A stretch of 64,000 nt of DNA, taken from assembly GCA_030704615.1 (NCBI GenBank), contig CM060731.1, positions 87,400,756 to 87,464,755 on the forward strand. The letters run 5' to 3'. This stretch comes from Takakia lepidozioides. Taxonomy: Eukaryota; Streptophyta; Takakiopsida; Takakiales; Takakiaceae. The notes below the pieces were generated by a model. It did not search any database, was not told the origin of the DNA, and saw only the letters and a program-made list of their open reading frames with translations. Positions within the stretch are counted from its first letter, which is position 1, and each line of letters opens with the position of its first letter. The position numbers and the translations under genes were made by a program. Below, piece by piece: positions 55,601 to 64,000 of this stretch.

Positions 55601-57590
55601 AGCAAAAAACTGGAGTAGCTTTGCCATGTTGCCTCATTAGTTCCACACATGCACCAGATGGGTTAAGCCTATCTCATTGGGCAACCACATGATTCTGCGA
55701 AAAGGCAAGTAACCTATCGTAACATGTACAAATAATGTCTTCAGTAACAGTCCACTTTCCAAACGGAAGGCAGTAGCCCTTTGGTGTGAAGTGACACCAT
55801 TAGTTACGTCTGCTTCAGCAGGAGTCTTCCTCTTCCTCCTCTTCAATAACAATCTTTGTGTAGATAAGAGGTTGGCAGGCCTCTCAGTCATAGGCTATGC
55901 GAGTAAGATAAAAGATATGTCTTAACACCATGGGAAGTACTGAAATCAGAGGGCTGGGTGAAACCTTTGTGGTATTTTTGGAATTGGAAGGATGTCTGTA
56001 TATCAATACCTTACATGTAGTTCTTCTCGAGTATATGACCAAGAAAGATGAAATCTGTTGGCAGATCATCATTTGGTGGGCTGGATTGATGCGTGGAGCT
56101 GTATCCATAGCTTTGGCATTCAACCAGGTATACTTCATGCAGACACGGATCATCTTTCTCTAGCTAACTTAATAGAGATAGTCGAAGAGATCTGGATGGG
56201 GCCAAAATAAGTGAGGTGGGATAGGACTTCTGCTCAAAACTGAGAGGGCCCCAGCATAAGCTTCTTCACAGGCTGGGATGAACATGCGCAAAGCTAAGAT
56301 TCAATTAAATGGCCTTCCATCACTTGGCACTGGTGTAAATTTTAATTTAGGAATAGGCTGCTGCTGAATTAGTTAAACAGATGGGGAAAGCGAACTTACG
56401 GCATGATAATGTGGATAGCACACCTTTCTTGGTGGTTTGTAATGGGTATATTCTGAATGAGAGACCGTCTTGAAACCAGTAACATGACTCTGTTATTGCT
56501 TGGTTTTGAGAGGGTTGAGACTTCCAGAAAAAGCCATAAGCTTCAACCCGCCTTGGGTCTGAGTTTGGGCTGAATACTCTATGGCGTAATGCTTTCTTGA
56601 CAACAGCTAATAAAATGTATTAGTAAGTCTCTTTCTTTCCTTTCTTTCTTTTTACGAGGAAGGGGGAAAACACCCTAGCAAGTTCAGACACAGGATGGGA
56701 GGGTGGTCCACCACACCACCTTTCTAAAGTGCAACTTGACCAGAAATGAGAAGAGATGGAAAGGCTGCAGAGACCAAGAAAAGCCCCTCCAGCATGAGAC
56801 ATCTAGACATAACAAGCTACCTTTTGGGCCTCCCGAGGATGGATTAAATCTCCTTTGTTCTTTCTCCCTCTTCTCTCTCTGTTGTTGCCCTTAGTCATCG
56901 TCATGGTCCTGCCTCCTTCTGTTTTTTGTGTGCAGACAGATGGGTATGATCCAGAAGGTTATGGTAGGTGCAATTTACAATGTTTGTTGCTTCTCACAGT
57001 TTACAATTTCTGGCGATACCATGAATCCGGAGCATGCCTCAGCCATCACCACTACCATTGGTGTTGTCCTCTTCAGTACAGTGGTAAGCACCAAGTGTGA
57101 CCCTCTTTTATGACTTGGTACTTTTTAGTATGTGTATTACAGGCAATGGTACAGATTTTCCCTGTATGCTTCATCGCATGCTCTTCCCTACGTCCAATGA
57201 CTTTGTTTGAGTGTGGCTGACATGAACTTCCCTTTCCAGGTGTTTGGGATGGCAACAAAGCCCCTCATTGGGTGGCTACTCCCTGTACACCTGAGATCAT
57301 ATGTCAGCGACATATCTGAACCTGGCTCTCCAAAAGACTTCTCATTTGGCTCTGATTTCCATGTCCCTCTCCTTTTGGATACTGACCAACAGAGCAATGG
57401 GAACCACGTGAATGGAATGCCACGGCGAAGCTCCTTAAGCATGCTGTTGTCTGCTCCAACATCGCACATACACAATCTATGGCGGAAGTTTGACGACTCT
57501 TATATGAGGCCTAGGTTTGGCGGGCGAGGATTTGTCCCTTACATTCCGTCATCCCTGACCATCCCTGAAGATGAAACTCTTCAAGATTAG
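44778..57590 (+). CDS. NHX: Vacuolar-type Na+(K+)/H+ antiporter (NHX), 553 aa, 14 exons, intact
   Basis: Exons: 44778-44966, 45295-45413, 45852-45949, 46234-46293, 48931-48977, 49209-49403, 49621-49667, 49843-49909, 50082-50182, 50516-50617, 55386-55524, 56065-56127, 57000-57083, 57240-57590 (TAG). All borders are GT..AG, all phases join, and there is no internal stop (1662 nt). Landmarks: LLEENRWMNESITAL; the amiloride-site LFFIYLLPPIIFNAGF; ATDSVCTLQ; VFGEGVVNDATSVVL (the N-D ion-binding pair); FYLSGILTVFFCGIVMSHY; FIAETFIFLYVGMDA; WWAGLMRGAVSIALAFNQ; FGMATKPLIGWLLP. About 10-12 membrane spans then a soluble tail of roughly 100 residues. It exchanges cytosolic Na+/K+ for vacuolar/endosomal H+. 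Arabidopsis NHX1 is 538 aa. Introns 4 and 10 are swollen by LINE insertions but coding sequence is untouched. Confidence 0.95.
46590..48650 (+). mobile_element. Tandem array of LINE 3' ends in NHX intron 4
   Basis: Four head-to-tail fragments of one LINE: 46590-47125, 47143-47400, 47430-48148 and 48163-48650. Each ends near GTCTTATGAGTACA, and each is preceded by CTCAACCCACTCT. They encode the last third of the LINE protein: LFPVCDMGEDILDDLKGLP, LRAGSLPLNSKQKQRGKGEC, the zinc motif CPLCGQSEDSIHLLIHC, and the tail DIWKTRIN..KSYYQRQPLT. Copies 1-3 are almost identical to each other and to the minus-strand copy at 58308-58850; copy 4 is more diverged. All are sense with respect to NHX. Confidence 0.85.
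48651..48930. other. Remainder of NHX intron 4
   Basis: Intron sequence after the LINE array; no further feature apart from the acceptor at 48929-48930. Confidence 0.5.
50702..50722. repeat. TG microsatellite at a LINE boundary
   Basis: (TG)n at the 5' junction of the LINE copy inserted in NHX intron 10. Confidence 0.85.
50740..52632 (+). mobile_element. 5'-truncated LINE copy in NHX intron 10 (first)
   Basis: Begins at the RT active site (DDFTGIGETPSNLQELIDCA), broken by several shifts, and runs through ECMSACSETANVAVRGEFGI and RYPKLIDSISWKQDCPV to the C-terminal zinc region. The 3' part is again present twice (51.49-52.05 and 52.07-52.60). It ends in a (TC)n(AC)n tract at 52598-52632, which appears to be the 3' tail of this family. 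Older than the intron 4 copies, judging by its many stops. Confidence 0.75.
52680..55290 (+). mobile_element. LINE copy in NHX intron 10 (second), internally deleted
   Basis: Starts further upstream in the ORF than the first copy (ALQEALAHFLHSLQDLQSR, then AVNWWTNEIKLKIAQRRVLY). After a deletion near 53400-53500 it continues with SNFFDIDQGVAQGCTLSPLL, the active site LMFADDFAGIGETPSDLQEL (53640-54335 is open for 231 codons), GSQEIPVLPSYTYVGVEFSS and the zinc region. A CT tract follows at 55026-55040, then a short decayed further 3' copy to about 55290. Sense with NHX. Confidence 0.8.
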
Positions 57591-58307
57591 CTGCTGCTCG
57601 CTTATGGAAGCCCTTTCGGGGCTTTACTGGCTGTTGTAGGATATTATCAGGCCCCGGTGCCGTGGTTGCAAGCATAACCTTAGCTCAGGCTGTTTGTCGA
57701 AATTTACAAATTCCAAAATGTATTGTAGATAAACCTTGCATTGTCAGTGAGGATCCAGGACAGTTGAGAGTAGTAAGTAAGATTAGAGGCTTTTTAGAGC
57801 AGCAACCAAAATAGCCCGTGCTTCTCAAACGGCCTCTGCTGTAAGCCCTGCACCTGTGTATGGAATATAGAAGGAGCGGTAAAGTGTTTCCGCTGTGTAG
57901 AAGTGAGCATGTTTGCAGGTGTTAGGTGCGAATGCCTGAGTGAGAACAAGTTGCCGGCAAGCTGCAGTGATGTTTTGGCACACCAAGGATTAAGAGAATG
58001 GTACTGTGTTGTTTGTGGTGCTCTCACATCTGGTAAGAGTGAAGCTTGCAGATCTTTTCAAGTTCCAATCACTTGTCCAGGAGGGCGTGTGTCGAAGAGC
58101 AACCAGATTTGACTGCCATGCCAACACTTTGGAAAACTGGTTGTCCATGGTCTTTTGAAGAGCAAACAGAAGGACCATTGGGCTGATATTGTTGTGTTCG
58201 TGCTATTGTTTGCACTTGCAAGATGACAAGGTGGATGGGATGAGGCAGGGACTAACAAAGTTTATATTCTTTTGCTTGTGTAGCCTCGTGGCTGAGAGAG
58301 ATTGTAC
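57591..58307. other. NHX 3' flank
   Basis: About 700 bp between the NHX stop and the minus-strand LINE. No gene or RNA recognised; no canonical AATAAA close to the stop was noticed. Probably 3' UTR plus spacer. Confidence 0.4.
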
Positions 58308-59753
58308 TCATAAGACGTTGTTTGCCGTAGCCTTGTGGCCATTGACCCCGCGCCCAGTTTGAGCGGGAACAAAAGGGACAGAACCTACCTCTGTCAGGGG
58401 CTGACGTTGGTAGTAAGACTTACCTCCATATAAAGAATTAATCCGGGTTTTCCAGATATCCTCTAGAAATCCCTTCACACAAGCATCAATCTGCTGTGTG
58501 TGATTTGCCCAAAAACTAGGCCTCAGGAGGGCCTGGGCTTTTGGCTCAGCCTCGAGACTTTCAAAGTTGGTAAACAGGGGTACAGGCACAATTCCCTTAA
58601 TAGATTTGAAGAGAGCGTCTCTTTGGTGAGAGAACCCCGGACAGTGTATCAGAAAATGAATACTGTCTTCAGATTGCCCACACAACGGGCAATTGCACTC
58701 TCCCTTTCCTCTCTGCTTCTGTTTGCTGTTCAAAGGTAGGCTTCCTGCCCTGAGTTTAAATTTCAGTCTAGTGCCTAGTGTGGGTAGACCCTTGAGGTCA
58801 TCCAAGATGTCCTCCCCCGTGTCACAGACTGGAAACAAGTTCAGGGAAGTTTTCTGCCGAACTTCATTTTTATCAGACAATCTCATGGCAACAGACATGG
58901 CTGAGGACACTACAGCCTCTAAGTCAGATTTATCCAGCAGGGTCAAGACTTGCGGATCCAGGTCCAGGTCTTCTACTCTCTTCTGCCAGGACTTAGCCTG
59001 TTTGACAGGGCGGTCCTGTTTCCAAGATATAGAGTCGATTAACTTAGGATATCTGGTGTTGGGCATGGTTTTCTTAACCTCAGAGTTGACCCCTCTGCAG
59101 TGGAAATATTTAGTGAGCCCCAGAGCTTTGCTCTTGCCAGTTTGAACAACTTTCCGGATATGTGCATCCCAATTACAATTGGAGGAGAACTCAACGCCCA
59201 GGTAAGTGTAGGAAGGGAGGACCGGAATCTCTTGGCTACCCCACTGCCACTTAAGATCACTTCCTCCCTCTCCTCTGTCGTTGAATGCTACCATTGCACA
59301 TTTGCTGACATTAGCCTCTAGCCCCCAAAGATCAAAGTATCTCTTCGCGCAATCAATCAACTCTTGGAGATTGGTTGGAGTCTCCTCTATGCTTGAGAAG
59401 TCATCCATAAACATAAGGGCTGGTGTGGTGGTATCACCCACCCTTAACCCAAATCCCTCACTTTCCACATCCTCGAGGAGTTGATTGATGAAAACATTGA
59501 AGAGCAGAGGGGAGAGAGTACATCCTTGAGCTACACCTTGGTCTATGTCAAAGAAGTTGGACTTCCGTCCGTTAACAGTGAAATAGCTTTTGGTGTGAGC
59601 ATACAAGTTGTGGACAACTCTCCACATCTTTCCCTTGATCCCACAAGATGAGAGGCGGAACCATAGGCCATCTCTCGACACTGTGTCATAAACAGGGCGG
59701 TCTTGTTTCCAAGATATAGAGTCAATTAACTTAGGATATCTGGTGTTGGACAT
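58308..59753 (-). CDS. LINE ORF, 481 aa open, chimeric
   Basis: An uninterrupted minus-strand frame: MSNTRYPKLIDSISWKQDRP, then RT palm (FDIDQGVAQGCTLSPLLFNV), the active site as FMDD rather than the FADD of the sister copy, PVLPSYTYLGVEFSSNCNWD, and KYFHCRGVNSEVKKTMP. Then NTRYPKLIDSISWKQDRPVK appears a second time, followed by LNLFPVCDTGEDILDD and the zinc motif CPLCGQSEDSIHFLIHC. The duplicated block at residues 2-21 and about 231-250 shows it was assembled by recombination between copies. About 80 residues present in the 53.6-54.3 kb copy (MLCHVIRPALEYASAVWVDN onward) are missing. The open frame suggests recent origin. Confidence 0.7.
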   Translation of the reverse strand: MSNTRYPKLIDSISWKQDRPVYDTVSRDGLWFRLSSCGIKGKMWRVVHNLYAHTKSYFTVNGRKSNFFDIDQGVAQGCTLSPLLFNVFINQLLEDVESEGFGLRVGDTTTPALMFMDDFSSIEETPTNLQELIDCAKRYFDLWGLEANVSKCAMVAFNDRGEGGSDLKWQWGSQEIPVLPSYTYLGVEFSSNCNWDAHIRKVVQTGKSKALGLTKYFHCRGVNSEVKKTMPNTRYPKLIDSISWKQDRPVKQAKSWQKRVEDLDLDPQVLTLLDKSDLEAVVSSAMSVAMRLSDKNEVRQKTSLNLFPVCDTGEDILDDLKGLPTLGTRLKFKLRAGSLPLNSKQKQRGKGECNCPLCGQSEDSIHFLIHCPGFSHQRDALFKSIKGIVPVPLFTNFESLEAEPKAQALLRPSFWANHTQQIDACVKGFLEDIWKTRINSLYGGKSYYQRQPLTEVGSVPFVPAQTGRGVNGHKATANNVL

Positions 59754-62400
59754 ATGTTGCAGTTGACCTCACCATTTGACCTTGAATTCATCTCGTCGGG
59801 AGCTTAAGGACGGGATGCCAAACTTACCCTGAACAGCCACATTGGCTGTTTTGGAGCATGCTGAGCACTCCTTATGCACCCCCACTTGAATGGATTCTAA
59901 AGACTTAGCCTGGTTGGAGTTATCAACCCATATTGCAGATACGTACTCCAAGGCAGGTCTAATAACGCGACAAAGCATGGTTCTCTTAACCCCTAATGGG
60001 CGATGCGACCCGTTTCGGGTCGTGTCAGAAATCAGAAATCGATTTGCCGGATGACCTCGGATGAAAAAACTTTCTGAATGAAAGTTCTTTATGGCACCCT
60101 AAAATAATAAAAGCATTGCAGTTAGTAATATTTTTAGTGTGCAAGGGTACCCAATTCAGGACCCTCCAGCAGCTTTGACCTGCCGACGTGGCAGGATATG
60201 GGTGGCCTATACCATGAAAATTCATTTTGCATGTAGATAGGTTAGAATGCTTCCAAATTTTTTATGGTAGTGAGTTTCCATGCAAGGAACAATATGACCA
60301 GAGAAATTCACATTGTGATGAAAATTTGGACACTTATGAGGCAGATTTGGGGTCAATTGTAATGGATGGTCTTTTTGACCCACCTATTTTCCCTCATGTG
60401 GTTTTGGAATTCGGTTCTGGGAATTTTGGCCCAAGGTGCTATACATGGTAGGCAATTAGAATGTGAGTATGCTGTATCAATGAAAATTCATTTTGCCAGG
60501 CCAATTGCTTAGTCAAACCATTTTTTCATTTCAAAACTAGAGCACAGTAAACATTTACAACTTGCATTTTTGTTATAATCTTCATAAAGACACGGTGAAA
60601 TCAACTGAAATTTTTACAGTAGGTTCCTGAAGTAGGTAGGATTACTTTCATACGGTTCATCCCCCTGGATGTTTGTCAAATGTCAGATATGCATTCAAAC
60701 ATGAGGGCATGTTCCGTTTTGGAATGGGCCTACCAAAAACGGGCTCGTCCTTTAGGGGTTAACCTCAGAGTTGACCCCTCTGCAGTGGAAAATTTTAGTG
60801 AGACCTAACGCTTTGCCCTTGCCAGTTTGAACAACTTTCCGAATAAGTGCATCCCAATTACAGTTGGAGGAAAACTCAACGCCCAAGTAAGTGTAGGAAG
60901 GGAGGACAGGAATCTCTCGGCTACCCCACTGCCACTTGAGATCACTTCCTCCCTCTCCTCTGTCGTTGAATGCCACCACTGCACGTTGGCCTCTAGCCCC
61001 CAAAGATCAAAGTATCTCTTCGCACAATCAATCGACTCCTGGAGATTGGAAGGAGTCTCCCCTATGCCTGCAAAGTCATCCGCAAACATAAGGGCTGATA
61101 TGGTGGTATCACCCACCCTTAAGCCGAATCCCTCACTTTCCACATCCTCGAGGAGTTGATTGATGAACACATTGAAGAGCAGAGGGGAGAGGGTACATCC
61201 TTGAACTACACCTTGGTCTATGTCAAAGAAGTTGGACTTTTGTCCATTAACAGTGACACAACTTTTGGTGTGAGCATACAAGTTATGGACAACTTTCCAC
61301 ATCTTTCCCTAAATCCCACAAGACCAAAGGCAGAGCCATAGACCATCTCTCCACACTGTGTCATAAGCCTTTTTGACATCCAAGAAAAAAACATAAGTGG
61401 GTTTCCCTTCTTTTTTCCTTCCCTGGATAATCTGGCGTAGAGTGAAGATATGATTGACACAGCCCCTGTTACACCGAAAGCCAGCTTGGCCTTTGTGGAA
61501 ACAACCTCTAGATTCCATATCAACCTCGAGACGAGTACTTATAAGTTTGCAAATATCTTGCCAACAGCATTGAGGAGCGTGATGCCACGGTAGTTCCCCG
61601 GTTCTTCTTTGTCACCCTTCTTGTATAGATTGACAACGACCCCTTGTTGCTAGCGAAAGGGGATCATTTCAGTCTTCCAGATAAGGTTAAAGAGGAGAAC
61701 TAGGGCCTCTGTCATGGGATCGTCACCGTGCTTGATAAGCTCGTTGACTATGCCATCAGGTCCACCTGCTTTATATACATTTAAATGTTCAATTGCTTCC
61801 ACAATCTCAGAAGAACTAATGGGAGCGTTGTAAGCCTTTGAAATATACTCCAGTTCATCAGGGCTGTTTTGAACCATAGGAACAGTTTTTCCAACTGTCC
61901 TTCCATTCATCAGAGGACCCCTCATTGTTAGACCTAGAAGCTCAGTCAAGGATACTGTAGTGAGTTTCAAAGGTTTTGACAATGTCAACCAATGAAGTCA
62001 CCACTGCACCCTTAGTAGTCTTCAGCGCTTGTACTTGCTGACAGCTTTTCGGCTTGTACAAACGTTGAAGGGCCAACCAGAATCTCTTGTCATTACCACC
62101 ATGGTGGTTTGAGTTTATTTCACTAAATAACTTGTCCCAGTATAATTTCTTCTGAGACCTTACAAGCTAATTGATATCTTTACGGATCTGATAGTACCTC
62201 GCCCACAATTCTTTGTTGGTTTTCAAATTGCAGCACTCTTTATAGAGGACTTGTCTCTCAGCTATCTTGAGTTCAATCTCATTGGTCCAATCATTAACAG
62301 CTCTACCGCAGACGATTAGTTTCCTCCCAATGATCTTGTTAGCCACAGAGGAGACGAAAGAAGTTATGCCATGAGCAGGCTCACGCTTTGCACATAATGC
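59754..62400 (-). pseudogene. Older LINE copy, split by a MITE
   Basis: From about 62400 the minus strand gives SSVANKIIGRKLIV, EIELKIAERQVLYKECC, the linker QVQALKTTKGAVV, then KAGGPDGIVNELIKHGDDPM, YVFFLDVKKAYDTVWRDGLW, FDIDQGVVQGCTLSPLLFNV and LMFADDFAGIGETP, to VLPSYTYLGVEFSSN at 60.85 kb. The MITE interrupts at 60762/59986, after which MLCRVIRPALEYVSAIWVDN and VGVHKECSACSKTANVAVQG continue. Frameshifts and stops throughout (for example TAG near 62167). It preserves the most 5' part of this LINE ORF in the window, including the RT fingers. Confidence 0.8.
59990..60758. mobile_element. piggyBac-like MITE, 769 bp, TTAA target duplication
   Basis: The left terminus CCCCTAATGGGCGATGCGAC and the right terminus (reverse complement CCCCTAAAGGACGAGCCC) share CCCCTAAwGGrCGA. 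TTAA flanks both ends (59986-59989 and 60759-60762). The insertion splits LINE sequence: a paralogous LINE copy at 59061-59090 reads CATGG..TTCTTAACCTCAGAG, with a single TTAA exactly at the break. No coding capacity inside. TTAA duplication with C-rich ends is diagnostic of the piggyBac superfamily. Confidence 0.9.
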
Positions 62401-62798
62401 GTAAGCAGATTTGATTAAGCGTGAGCAGAAAGAAGAAGCAAAGCCTATAACCGTGGAAGACCATGGGCCCTATTACCATGGATGCAAAGTGAAGTGAAAT
62501 GCTTGCAGAAGAGGGGAAAATGCTACACTTCACACGAGATATAGTGGACTCGGAAGTGCCCAAAACAGATAAACTCAGAACTTCGAAGTGCAAGCCAACC
62601 AATGCAAAACTTGGAAGTGGTCAGAATTATGCTTGCTTTAAACCAAACATAATTCAGAGCAAGCCAATGCAAAACTTGGAAGTGTCAGAATTATGTTTGC
62701 TTTAAAAGCAAGCATAATTCAAACCACATAACCGCAAAACTTGCAAGTGGCCAAAACATTGTAATCTACAAAACAAGCATGGGGGGCTGGTGGGCGCC
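62401..62798. other. Upstream spacer with short tandem repeats
   Basis: About 62580-62760 contains two to three diverged units of roughly 55 bp with the words AAGCCAATGCAAAACTTGGA, AGTGGTCAGAATTATG and TTGCTTTAAA. It lies just upstream of the kinase-like gene's TATA box. No gene. Confidence 0.6.
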
Positions 62799-62806
62799 TA
62801 TATAAA
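62799..62806 (+). promoter_or_regulatory. TATA box
   Basis: TATATAAA in a GC-rich surround, about 310 bp before the ATG of the following gene. It suggests a leader of about 280 nt. Confidence 0.5.
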
Positions 62807-63114
62807 CCATTCCCCCCTCCTTTTCTGATCACTTTTGCCCCTCTCGTGGTGCGGTTCTTTGGCATCCTGTAGTCCTTTCGGACTTCATTGCTTGGCACTG
62901 CCAACGGGAGGTGCAAATGTGATTTCTTTTTTTTGTTGGTTTTCTATTGGTCAGTCCCACACCCTTGTTCACGGTTCAATCATCGTATCACCATTTTGCC
63001 GTTTTCGGATCTCCAGCAGCCTGTTTTTTCGCAGAAACTACGAAGACGCCATCCACACGCGTCCATTGCCATTTTCTGAGGTTTTGTCCCATGTAGTGGG
63101 CAAAAGTTTATACA

Positions 63115-64000
63115 ATGTCGGGGGTTGTGAATTCAAGTTCTGGGGCGGGGTCGTTTGGGGGTCGGAGAAAGAAAAAACATGCCCACGAGCGGGATAGCCA
63201 GGTCAACAAGCCAGACTACCCGAGACCAAATGCCTTGGATAGGGTGAAAGAAGTGGTAGTGGATTATTTCAAGGGTAGGGACATGATGAGGCTAGAGAGT
63301 GCTTATGTCAGGCATGGATGGGAGGGGTTTCAGACTTTCTAGCAGAATATGGAGAGGAAAATGACGAACGCTTTGGCGGGGGTTAAGTGGACGGCGGACA
63401 GGGACAAGCCGAAGTTCAATCGGTGGATCCAAAGCAGGGCGAAAGACGCCACGTGGAAATTGAGGCAGCTAATGAAGACATGGAAGGGTAGAACAACCGA
63501 GGGTCGAGTGCCCTCCGCCGAAGCTGAGTTAATGCGGCGTGTTGAGTATTGGGCTTGCTCAGCAAGTCAGAATTCACATCGCCGGACTAGGGTTGTCCCT
63601 TGGAAGGCGGGGTCATCGGGCGGGGGAGGCACAACTGGTCTTTATTACGTGAAATCTAGTGCGAAGGTGGTAGAGATTGGCCCTTACAAAGAAGGAGGGT
63701 ATGCTAAGGTCCGTCAACATAATGATGAGTGTTTGGCAGTGAAGTTCCAGCATCCAGGTGTTATCTCATATTTTGCTGTGAATACACGTGAGGTAGAGGG
63801 TTACACTCGCTGGTGGAATGGGGGGACAATACGTGACATGATGAACCTTGACAGAAAATGGGGCAACGATTCGGACAATAGGGTGATTTTGGAACAAATG
63901 GGAACAAAAACAGAGTTCCAGAAATACGATATTTCCGGAAAGTGCGACAAGATGTTGTCGGGGGACAAGTCGTTGTATAGGGAGTCGTTCTTGTGGACAG
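63115..64000 (+). CDS. Kinase-like protein, partial, one in-frame TAG
   Basis: From ATG 63115 the frame stays open to the window edge except for TAG at 63340-63342 (residue 76). Residues 1-40 are Ser/Gly then basic (GGRRKKKHAHE). A charged helical region follows (ALDRVKEVVVDYFKG; NRWIQSRAKDATWKLRQLMK). About residues 190-240 read VVEIGPYKEGGYAKVRQ and CLAVKFQHPG, the spacing of a protein-kinase glycine loop and the ATP-anchoring Lys. WWNGGTIRDMMNLDRKW comes next. The rest of the domain lies outside the window. Constraint is visible on both sides of the TAG, so it may be a recent nonsense mutation, an allele, or an unrecognised small intron. Family assignment is tentative. Confidence 0.45.

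Noticed and set aside
56928-56968. Extra NHX exon encoding TDGYDPEGYG
   Set aside because: It has good splice-like borders, but NHX proteins join LAFNQ directly to FT(I/Y)SG. Including it would break homology, so it is intron sequence.
1-64000. tRNA, rRNA or other structured RNA genes
   Set aside because: None could be recognised by eye; only a tRNA-derived primer-binding site was found.

Overview
The window is nuclear DNA from a repeat-rich eukaryote, most likely a streptophyte (green-plant lineage). The evidence is an intact 14-exon plant-type vacuolar NHX antiporter, GT..AG introns throughout, plant-type CACTA (En/Spm) transposons, and fragments of a plant caffeate-type O-methyltransferase and a ribosomal eS1 (RPS3A) gene. 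The mix of element types would suit a charophyte alga such as Chara, but that is an inference and I cannot confirm the species.

Layout. 1-9 kb: an array of palindromes (core AAATGCGG-NN-CCGCATTT, about every 50 bp), then a frameshifted gene (about 1.19-6.29 kb, + strand) joining a ParB/Srx-like domain to an N4/N6-type DNA-methyltransferase-like domain. Single palindromes sit in three of its introns and a second palindrome cluster follows it. Next comes a head-to-head pair of related unknown genes, one intact and one broken. 10-14 kb (- strand): two HAD/FCP1-like remnants and a second methyltransferase-like pseudogene with a long acidic tail. 14.05-17.84 kb: a Ty3/gypsy element (- strand) truncated inside pol, with gag, protease, RT and a primer-binding site. 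20.48-24.63 kb: a non-autonomous CACTA element with a 3-bp TTA duplication, carrying O-methyltransferase exons. 24.9-30.3 kb: retroelement debris, including an unusual chromodomain + unknown domain + RNase H element.

30,493-43,154: a complete 12.66-kb CACTA transposon flanked by AGG duplications. It encodes two divergent spliced genes that both read through intact: a transposase of about 1175 aa and a protein of about 999 aa that places an FCP1/HAD-like phosphatase domain between Transposase_24 and TNP1-type modules. It also carries RPS3A gene fragments. 44.78-57.59 kb: the NHX gene, 553 codons, intact although introns 4 and 10 are filled with tandem 3' fragments of one LINE family. 58.3-62.4 kb: the same LINE family on the - strand, interrupted by a piggyBac-like MITE whose empty TTAA site is visible in a neighbouring LINE copy. 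62.8-64 kb: the start of a kinase-like gene with one in-frame stop, running off the window.

The host gene that can be called functional with confidence is NHX. The large CACTA element looks potentially autonomous. The most novel items are the phosphatase-like domain inside a CACTA protein, the ParB-methyltransferase-like pseudogene with one palindrome in each of three introns, and the palindrome arrays themselves.
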